From JAKAAZ01 sp963817855 (GTDB lineage Bacteria > Acidobacteriota > Terriglobia > Terriglobales > Acidobacteriaceae): DNA of 64,000 bases. Below, in pieces: positions 57,573 through 64,000 of this stretch (position 1 is the first letter of the stretch; every line of letters starts with the position of its first letter). Below the pieces are notes generated by a model, which was given only the letters and a program-made list of their open reading frames with translations, was not told the DNA's origin and made no database searches. The position numbers were made by a program, and so were the translations under genes. The stretch spans positions 1,922,001-1,986,000 of the forward strand of contig CAWFQA010000001.1 of assembly GCA_963817855.1 (NCBI GenBank). Reading direction: 5' to 3'.

Positions 57573-59984
57573 ATGGTTTTTGCTGCTCCGGAATATTCCT
57601 GGATCACGGCGGGAGGGCCGGCCTTCGGCGCTCCTGGCATGCCGCCGCGTTGGACTTCGAGCGAGAAGCAGGCGGTAGGAACAGCCTATTCGGCCTCGAG
57701 CCGGGTCTGGTACACCATTTCGCACGGCATATTGAACGAAATTTATTATCCAACCATCGATCGTCCTCAGGTTCGGGATCAGGGTTTTCTGATCAGCGAT
57801 GGAGAAACGTTTTTCCACGAAGAGAAGCGCGATCTGGACCGAACATTCGAATACATCGACCACGAAGCTCTCGGTGTTCGCATGACAAGCCGTGATCCGC
57901 AGGGGCGGTACGCGCTTATCAAAGAAGTGATTTCCGACCCGCATCAGCCGACCGTGTTGATTCATGTTCGGATGGAGGGCGACCCCGATTTTCTGACCCG
58001 TTTGAAGGTCTACGCGCTGCTGGCGCCACATCTGGAAGTAGGCGGCGCTGGAAACTCCGCGCGTGCGGTTGATGTCGGCGGCAAGCGCGTCTTACTGGCG
58101 TGGAAAGATACAACCTCACTGGCAATGGCTACGGATTGCGGATTCAGCCGAATCTCCTGCGGCTACGTGGGCTCGAGCGATGGCTGGACTGACCTGAACG
58201 ACAACTTCAAGATGGACTGGGAATTCGACGAGGCGCTGGATGGCAACATTGGCCTCATGGGAGAGATTGATATCGTCCGTTTCCCGGAATTTACCGTGGC
58301 GGTTGGTTTTGGAGAAGGACGCCATGCGGCCCTGGCATGCACTATACAGTCGCTGGCGACCGGTTTTGCGGCACATCGCGAACGCTTCCATGAGCAGTGG
58401 CATCGTGTCCGTTGCCCGCGGCAATTGGTGTCAGCTGCCGGAGACCATGGACATTTGCTGCACATCAGCCAGAGCATTCTGCTGGCGCATGAAGATAAGA
58501 CATTTCAGGGTGCATTTATCGCTTCGGCATCCATTCCCTGGGGGCAAACGAAAGGCGATGACGACCTGGGCGGCTACCACCTGGTCTGGACTCGGGACAT
58601 GGTGCAGACTGCAACCGCGCTGATGGCGCTCGGCCGCAATGAAACCGCGCTTCGCGCCTTGGTATACCTGATCTGCGCGCAGCGGCCGGATGGCGGTTTC
58701 GCGCAAAATTTCTGGGTGAACGGAACTCCATATTGGTCAGGAATGCAGCTGGACGAGGTTGCATTCCCCATTATCCTGGCGTGGCGACTGTGGAAGCAGA
58801 ATGCATTGAACATCGTCAATATATTTCCATTTGTGGAGCGCGCCGCTGGTTGTCTGATGAAGTTTGCACCTGTCACGCAGCAGGAACGCTGGGAAGAAAA
58901 TTCCGGGTATTCGCCGTCGACGCTGGCCGTGGTGATTACCGGGCTGATTTGCGCCAGTGAACTGGTTTGCGCAAATGGCGCTCCCGAGCTAGGGGATTTT
59001 TATGCCGTGTTCGCGGACTGGATTGAGTCGAACCTGGAGAAATGGACTGTCACAGACGATGGCGTACTGTTGCCGGAGGTACGCCGCCATTACATGCGCA
59101 TTCGGCCACCCGCTCCGGGCGATCGTTATTACAATCCCTCCGTGGGCGAAGGCAGGTTGCAACTATCCAATCGCGGACCGGGCGAAAAATCCAATTACGA
59201 TGCCCGGGAAGTGATTGATGCGGGCTTTCTGGAGCTTGTGCGCTACGGTATTCGTTCTCCCCACGATCCGCTGATTGTGGATTCGCTGAAAGTAGTCGAT
59301 GCCGTATTGAAAGTGAACACCCCATTTGGACCATGCTGGCGCCGTTACAACCACGACGGCTATGGCCAAAAACACGATGGCGGACCCTACGAAGGCTGGG
59401 GGCAGGGTCGAGCGTGGCCGCTGCTGACTGGCGAACGGGCACACTATGAGCTTGCCGCCGGAAGGGATATTCAAGGCTTGGTCCGGGCCATCGAGCGGTT
59501 CAGCTCCGAAGGCGGAATGCTGCCGGAACAGATCTGGGATGCGCCTGACCTGCCGGAGAACGGCATGTTCCTCGGGCGTCCATCCGGCGGTGCCATGCCG
59601 CTGGCATGGGCTCATGCGGAGTACATCAAACTGCTGCGTTCCCGGGAAGATGGAGAGGTATTCGACCGGGTGGGGCCGGTACACAGCCGTTATAGTGGAG
59701 CGCAGCGCGATCTTTCCATCGAAATATGCAAACGCAGCCACCTGCTCACCCAGATCGGTGCTGGAAAAACGATGCGAATTGTCGAGTGCAGTCCTTTCCG
59801 GGTGACCTGGACCCAGGACGAATGGAAAACGCAGCAGACCACCGGCTCAAAATATGTGGGCGGGTGTGTCTGTTATGCGGATATCCCCGTTGGCCAGCAG
59901 AGGCCGGCGGACCTGGTGTTTACGTTGTACTGGCCGGACGAAGATCGTTGGGAGGGCCGCAATTATGAGGTGCCGATCTGCTGA
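57573..59984 (+). CDS. GH15 glucoamylase-type glycoside hydrolase
   Basis: 803 residues. An N-terminal beta-sandwich (GTAYSASSRVWYTISHGILNEIYYPTIDRPQVRD) precedes the GH15 alpha/alpha barrel: GGYHLVWTRDMVQTATALMALGR, RPDGGFAQNFWVNGTPYWSGMQLDEVAFPIILAWRL, and GRAWPLLTGERAHYELAAG with GGMLPEQIWD, which carry the expected catalytic acids. It releases glucose from alpha-glucans or isomalto-oligosaccharides. No signal peptide is evident, so it may act on internal glycogen or maltodextrin. GGAGGG lies before ATG 57573. Confidence 0.9.
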   Translation: MVFAAPEYSWITAGGPAFGAPGMPPRWTSSEKQAVGTAYSASSRVWYTISHGILNEIYYPTIDRPQVRDQGFLISDGETFFHEEKRDLDRTFEYIDHEALGVRMTSRDPQGRYALIKEVISDPHQPTVLIHVRMEGDPDFLTRLKVYALLAPHLEVGGAGNSARAVDVGGKRVLLAWKDTTSLAMATDCGFSRISCGYVGSSDGWTDLNDNFKMDWEFDEALDGNIGLMGEIDIVRFPEFTVAVGFGEGRHAALACTIQSLATGFAAHRERFHEQWHRVRCPRQLVSAAGDHGHLLHISQSILLAHEDKTFQGAFIASASIPWGQTKGDDDLGGYHLVWTRDMVQTATALMALGRNETALRALVYLICAQRPDGGFAQNFWVNGTPYWSGMQLDEVAFPIILAWRLWKQNALNIVNIFPFVERAAGCLMKFAPVTQQERWEENSGYSPSTLAVVITGLICASELVCANGAPELGDFYAVFADWIESNLEKWTVTDDGVLLPEVRRHYMRIRPPAPGDRYYNPSVGEGRLQLSNRGPGEKSNYDAREVIDAGFLELVRYGIRSPHDPLIVDSLKVVDAVLKVNTPFGPCWRRYNHDGYGQKHDGGPYEGWGQGRAWPLLTGERAHYELAAGRDIQGLVRAIERFSSEGGMLPEQIWDAPDLPENGMFLGRPSGGAMPLAWAHAEYIKLLRSREDGEVFDRVGPVHSRYSGAQRDLSIEICKRSHLLTQIGAGKTMRIVECSPFRVTWTQDEWKTQQTTGSKYVGGCVCYADIPVGQQRPADLVFTLYWPDEDRWEGRNYEVPIC

Positions 59985-60093
59985 TGTTGAAAAGCTGCTC
60001 AATCCGTCTGCGGCCATTCTTCGCCCCGCGCATCTATACAATTATTGACGAGAGACTAAACCTGCCCACAGGGCCTGAAGTTGGAGAGCACGA

Positions 60094-62112
60094 ATGACGG
60101 AACTGGATCAGCTGTCGATCAATGCATTGCGTTTCCTGGCTGTCGATGCCGTAGAGAAGGCGAATAGTGGCCATCCAGGCGCGCCGCTGGGCGATTCGCC
60201 GATGGCGTACCTGCTGTTCCGCAAGTTCATGCGTCACAATCCGGCCAACTCCAAATGGTCGAACCGCGATCGCTTTGTGCTTTCGAATGGACATGCGTCG
60301 GCGATGCTCTATTCCGTGCTGTATCTGGCGGGCTACAGGGTGACGCTGGAAGACCTGAAGCAATTTCGCGAGTTTGATTCCCACACCCCCGGCCATCCGG
60401 AACTGGGCGCGACCGACGGAGTGGAAGTGACGACCGGTCCGCTGGGACAGGGTCTTGCCATGTCGATTGGTATGGCCGCGGCGGAACGACACTTGGCGGC
60501 GCGCTACAACAAGCCGGGGTTGGAGATTGTCGATCACTATACCTACGTGATGTGCGGCGACGGCGACTTGATGGAAGGCGTCTCGCACGAGGCTTGTTCC
60601 TTCGCCGGCACACTCGGACTGGGCAAGCTGATTCTGCTGTACGACGACAATTTGATTTCGCTCGACGGCCCCACGGATTTGTCGTTTAGCGAGAATGTCG
60701 AAGAGCGATTTGGAGCCTATCACTGGCATGTGCAGCGCGTGGCCGATGGCAATGACCTGGAGGCGATTTCGAGGGCAATTGAGGCGGCGAAAGCTGTGAC
60801 CGACAAGCCTTCCATCATTGCGGTGCGCACGGTTATTGGCTACGGCAGCCCCAAGGCTGGTACGTCGAAGGCGCACGGAGAGCCGCTGGGAGCGGAAGAC
60901 ACCAAGAAGACGAAAGAGAAGCTGGGCTGGCCGGCGGACAAGAGCTTTTATGTTCCAGAGGAAGCCGCGAAAAACTGGGCACAGGCAAAAAATCGCGGCG
61001 CAAAGTTTGAGTCCGATTGGAATGCTTTGTTCGCCAGGTACAAGGAGCAATTTCCGGAGCTGGGTGCGGAATACGAGCGCGTGTTTGCCGGAAAACTTCC
61101 AGCGGGATGGGAAGCCGGCGTTCCGAAATTTCCAGCAGACTCGAAACCGGTTGCGACTCGCGTTGCCGGCAATACCGTGATGAACGGCATCGCCGCCAAG
61201 GTGCCGGAGTTGATCGGCGGAGCGGCGGATCTTTCCACTTCCACGAAGACGACGATCAAAGACAGCCCCAGTTTCCACGTGGATCCGAATGGTCGCAACA
61301 TTTTCTTCGGCGTGCGCGAGTTCGGCATGTGCGCCTTTGTGAACGGGATGGCGGCGCACGGCGGCCTGATCCCTTACGGATCGACCTTCTTCGTGTTCAG
61401 CGATTACGCGCGACCGGCGTTACGTCTGGCGGCGCTGATGCAGGTGCCGTCGACTTTCGTGTTCACGCATGATTCGATTGGGCTAGGGCAGGATGGCCCG
61501 ACGCATCAACCCGTGGAGCAGATCGCGTCACTTCGGGCAATTCCGGAGTTTACAGATTTTCGACCCGCGGATGCGAATGAAACCGCAGCCGCCTGGCAAG
61601 TGATTCTTGAGCGTCGCAAGCCTTCTTTCCTGGCTCTCTCGCGGCAGGACCTGCCCATCATTGATCCGGAAAAATACGACATCCTGAACGGTGTGCGCCA
61701 TGGGGCCTACGTGCTGCGCGATGGTGGAAGTTCAGCGGACGTGGTGCTGATCGCGACTGGCAGCGAAGTGAGTCTGGTTTTGAAGGCCGCAACCGCGCTG
61801 GAGTCGCAAGGACTGCATGCTCGCGTTGTTTCGATGCCGAGCTGGCGGTTGTTTGATGCGCAGCCGGAGGAATATCAGAAGAAGATCCTGCTGACGGGCG
61901 TCCCCAGGTTAGTTGTCGAGGCGGGAAGTCCGATTTGCTGGTGGAAGATTGCCGGCGATACCGGAGATGTTCTGGGGCTTGATCGATTTGGTTCTTCGGC
62001 GCCAGGAGAGATCGCGATGGAGAAGCTTGGATTCAACGTGGATAATGTGGTCCGCAAAGCAACCGCGATTCTTGCGCGGGCGGGGAAAACCTCCGCGATA
62101 GCAGGAAAGTGA
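60094..62112 (+). CDS. tkt: Transketolase
   Basis: 672 residues, the full family length. The thiamine-diphosphate motif runs from GDGDLMEGVSHEACSFAG to LLYDDN; the N-terminal NSGHPGAPLG and HTPGHPE, and the central FGVREFGMCAFVNGMAAHGG and THDSIGLGQDGPTHQPVEQ segments, are all present. It moves two-carbon units between sugar phosphates in the non-oxidative pentose phosphate pathway. GGAGAG precedes ATG 60094. rpiB follows after 5 bases, then a HAD phosphatase and gnd, forming a pathway operon. Confidence 0.96.
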   Translation: MTELDQLSINALRFLAVDAVEKANSGHPGAPLGDSPMAYLLFRKFMRHNPANSKWSNRDRFVLSNGHASAMLYSVLYLAGYRVTLEDLKQFREFDSHTPGHPELGATDGVEVTTGPLGQGLAMSIGMAAAERHLAARYNKPGLEIVDHYTYVMCGDGDLMEGVSHEACSFAGTLGLGKLILLYDDNLISLDGPTDLSFSENVEERFGAYHWHVQRVADGNDLEAISRAIEAAKAVTDKPSIIAVRTVIGYGSPKAGTSKAHGEPLGAEDTKKTKEKLGWPADKSFYVPEEAAKNWAQAKNRGAKFESDWNALFARYKEQFPELGAEYERVFAGKLPAGWEAGVPKFPADSKPVATRVAGNTVMNGIAAKVPELIGGAADLSTSTKTTIKDSPSFHVDPNGRNIFFGVREFGMCAFVNGMAAHGGLIPYGSTFFVFSDYARPALRLAALMQVPSTFVFTHDSIGLGQDGPTHQPVEQIASLRAIPEFTDFRPADANETAAAWQVILERRKPSFLALSRQDLPIIDPEKYDILNGVRHGAYVLRDGGSSADVVLIATGSEVSLVLKAATALESQGLHARVVSMPSWRLFDAQPEEYQKKILLTGVPRLVVEAGSPICWWKIAGDTGDVLGLDRFGSSAPGEIAMEKLGFNVDNVVRKATAILARAGKTSAIAGK

Positions 62113-62117
62113 GACAA

Positions 62118-62590
62118 ATGAAAATCGCGATTGCATCCGACCATGCCGGGTTTGATCTGAAGGAAGAGATTCGCAAATACATCGCCGACCTGGGCCACGA
62201 CGTGCTGGACCTGGGTGCCTTCAATAAAGAGCCATCCGACTATCCGGATTTCGCTGAGTATGTCGGGCGCGCGCTCTACACGCGAAGAATGCGGATCGCG
62301 GGGTGCTGATCTGCGGGTCGGGAGTTGGCGTGTCTGTCGCCGCGAACAAGATGCCGGGGATTCGCGCGGCCATGTGCCATGACACCTATTCCGCGCATCA
62401 GGGCGTTGAACACGACAACATGAATGTGCTGGTTCTTGGGGCGCGCATTATCGGGTCTGCGTTGGCGTATGAACTGGTGGCGGCGTTTCTGAATGCGCAT
62501 TTTCAATCCAATGAACCGCGATTTGTGCGGCGCTTGAATAAGGTGAACGCCATCGAAGCTCACTTTATGACGAACAAGTGGAACGCTTAG
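62118..62590 (+). CDS. rpiB: Ribose-5-phosphate isomerase B, frameshifted
   Basis: About 158 residues when repaired. KIAIASDHAGFDLKEEI opens the protein and DYPDFAEYVGRAL ends the first frame; the second frame has GVLICGSGVGVSVAANKMPGIRAAMCHDTYSAHQGVEHDNMNVLVLGARIIG, with the catalytic Cys in LICGSG. A missing base near 62280 separates RALYT from AKNADRGVLICG. It interconverts ribose- and ribulose-5-phosphate. ATG 62118 has AGGAAAG upstream, and the gene is tightly linked to tkt. Confidence 0.9.
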
Positions 62591-62626
62591 CTGGAAAGAT
62601 ACCCAAAGGAGTGCGGGGAAGCTTGG

Positions 62627-63259
62627 ATGGCGAAAATTCGCGCAACGTTTTGGGATTGCGGCGGGGTTCTGCTGACCAATGGTTGGGATGAGCATGCGCG
62701 CGAGCGTGTGGTCAAACATTTCGGCCTGAATTTCGATGAGTTTGAGCAGCGTCATCCCCACTCGAACGATCTATGGGAGCGGGGCAAGATTGATGTCCAC
62801 GAATATCTGCGCGAAACGGTGTTTTATGTCCCGCGGGCATTTTCTGAACATGAATTTTTCGCGAAAATGCGCGATGTGAGTCAGGTTTTGTATCCGGGAA
62901 TGATTGAATTTCTTCGTGCGCTGCGGGCGCGGGGTTCGCGGGACAACAGCACCTACATGCTGAGCAATGAATCGCGGGAGTTGATGAAATACCGCATTCC
63001 GACGTTTGGATTGTCCGGATTGTTTGACGCCTACCTGGTTTCGGCCTACATCGCATTGCGGAAGCCGGAGGCTGCATTTTTTCAGTGCGCCCTGGATATT
63101 TCTCAACGGCAGTCCGATGAATGTGTCTTTATCGATGACCGCGAAGAGAACCTGGAAGGTGCGCGGCAATTGGGAATTCAGGGCATTCGCATGACATCCC
63201 CGGAGCAGGTAATCGCGGAGCTGCGCCGGCTTGGAATCACCGCCGACCGAGCCGCATAA
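62627..63259 (+). CDS. HAD-superfamily phosphatase (YihX-like)
   Basis: 210 residues. Motif I is FWDCGGVLL (nucleophile D10; the usual second Asp is replaced, as in YihX-type members that read D-x-G), motif II is YMLSNES, motif III is around ALRKPEAAFF and motif IV is VFIDDREENLEGA. Such enzymes dephosphorylate sugar phosphates. Its place between rpiB and gnd suggests a pentose-phosphate-related substrate, which is inference. Confidence 0.83.
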   Translation: MAKIRATFWDCGGVLLTNGWDEHARERVVKHFGLNFDEFEQRHPHSNDLWERGKIDVHEYLRETVFYVPRAFSEHEFFAKMRDVSQVLYPGMIEFLRALRARGSRDNSTYMLSNESRELMKYRIPTFGLSGLFDAYLVSAYIALRKPEAAFFQCALDISQRQSDECVFIDDREENLEGARQLGIQGIRMTSPEQVIAELRRLGITADRAA

Positions 63260-63289
63260 TGACAACGAATTTCGACTAAGGGAGAGCAT

Positions 63290-64000
63290 ATGGAAATTGG
63301 TCTGATCGGTCTGGGAAAAATGGGCTTCAACATGGCGGAGCGGCTGCGCCTGGGCGGGCACAAAGTAGTCGGGTTCGATTTCAATGCCGATGCTGTCAAG
63401 AATCTGACCGCCTCGGGTTCGGTGGGTGTCTCATCGCTGGACGACCTGGTGAAGCACCTGAAAGCGCCGCGTGCGGTCTGGATCATGGTTCCATCAGGCG
63501 ATCCGGTCGACCAGACGATCGCCAAGCTGGAAAGCTCCATGCAAAAGGGCGACATTTTCATCGATGGCGGCAATTCGAATTACAAGGATTCTCAGCGGCG
63601 CTACGCGCAACTGACCGCCAAGGGATTCAACTTTGTCGACGTTGGCACCTCCGGAGGTGTGTGGGGGTTGAAAGAGGGTTACAGCATGATGATCGGCGGC
63701 GATAAAGGGCCGGTCGAGCATCTGCGACCCATTTTCGAGACGCTCGCGCCTGCGGCCGATAAAGGCTGGGGCCACGTGGGTCCGGCAGGCGCCGGACATT
63801 TCGTGAAGATGGTGCATAACGGCATTGAATACGGATTGATGGAAGCCTACGCCGAGGGCTTCTCGATCATGAAACACAAGGAGCAGCTCAGCCTGGACCT
63901 GACGCAGATCGCCAAGATCTGGCAATACGGCAGTGTGGTTCGTTCGTGGCTGCTGGATTTGACTGCGGACGCGCTGGAGAAGAATCCTCAACTCGAGGGC
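63290..64000 (+). CDS. gnd: 6-phosphogluconate dehydrogenase, 3' partial
   Basis: 237 codons are visible and the frame is open to the right edge. GLIGLGKMGFNMAERL is the NADP-binding motif; IFIDGGNSNYKDSQRR, VDVGTSGGVWGLKEGYSMMIGG, and GPAGAGHFVKMVHNGIEYG (with the catalytic Lys and substrate Asn) identify the enzyme. The spacing fits the shorter YqeC/GndA-like NAD-type branch. It oxidatively decarboxylates 6-phosphogluconate to ribulose-5-phosphate, directly upstream of the rpiB and tkt steps. GGGAGAG lies just before ATG 63290. Confidence 0.92.
   Translation, partial: MEIGLIGLGKMGFNMAERLRLGGHKVVGFDFNADAVKNLTASGSVGVSSLDDLVKHLKAPRAVWIMVPSGDPVDQTIAKLESSMQKGDIFIDGGNSNYKDSQRRYAQLTAKGFNFVDVGTSGGVWGLKEGYSMMIGGDKGPVEHLRPIFETLAPAADKGWGHVGPAGAGHFVKMVHNGIEYGLMEAYAEGFSIMKHKEQLSLDLTQIAKIWQYGSVVRSWLLDLTADALEKNPQLEG

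Noticed and set aside
60034..61359. Long open frame of 441 codons on the minus strand
   Set aside because: It lies fully antisense to transketolase, its translation is rich in Arg and His with no recognisable motif, and it has no ribosome site. It arises from the GC-rich codon use of tkt.
1..64000. CRISPR arrays, insertion sequences, phage genes, rRNA operons
   Set aside because: No regularly spaced repeats, transposase or integrase motifs, or rRNA-like stretches were found on either strand.

Overview
The window looks like a piece of an Acidobacteriota chromosome, probably Terriglobia (subdivision 1). The grounds are three very large Oar-type TonB-dependent receptors with an N-terminal carboxypeptidase-regulatory-like domain, a winged-helix/AAA-type regulator, many Tat-exported glycosidases, and moderately GC-rich DNA with GTG and TTG starts. 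Taxonomy is inferred from gene style only. No rRNA, tRNA, CRISPR array, insertion sequence or phage gene was seen.

Bases 1-17826 hold an amino-sugar and D-amino-acid region: a partial GH123-like hydrolase, a DMT permease, a DapA-superfamily protein, an N-acyl-D-amino-acid deacylase, a D-threonine-aldolase/D-serine-dehydratase-type enzyme, a GH20 protein, a lactonase, a TonB receptor, an SDR, an IclR regulator, a class III aminotransferase and a 3-hydroxyacyl-CoA dehydrogenase. These units are tied together by a recurrent site, TCCA-N6-TGGA, upstream of at least four of them and again before the second TonB receptor. At four sites it sits exactly 29 bp before a TTGA-type (or, at 9777, weaker) -35 box, a class I activator position near -71.5. 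The adjacent IclR protein is the obvious candidate regulator.

Bases 17939-29637 contain a secreted phosphoesterase, the second TonB receptor, a GH28 and esterase pair suggesting pectin use, a winged-helix AAA regulator and a small secreted protein. An SDR follows. The minus-strand group 36545-30615 (TonB receptor, CutC, DeoR regulator, DUF1080 protein) faces a set of genes at 36811-48219: two GH29 fucosidases, a glycosylasparaginase, a GH18 chitobiase-like protein, a GlcNAc-kinase-like protein, a PNGase A homologue and a GH20 hexosaminidase. Read together these could take apart the core of fucosylated N-linked glycans, much as lysosomes do.

From 48274 to the right edge the content is mostly housekeeping: carbonic anhydrase, YraN, an aminotransferase, a DMT permease, cysS, tsaD, a CCA/poly(A) polymerase, superoxide dismutase, GH15 glucoamylase, and a pentose-phosphate group (tkt, rpiB, a HAD phosphatase, gnd cut by the edge).

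At least ten single-base frameshifts interrupt eight otherwise normal genes, including the normally essential tsaD (twice). Most are an extra base. Residual assembly indels are the simplest explanation, so I annotate these genes as whole units and give the break point.
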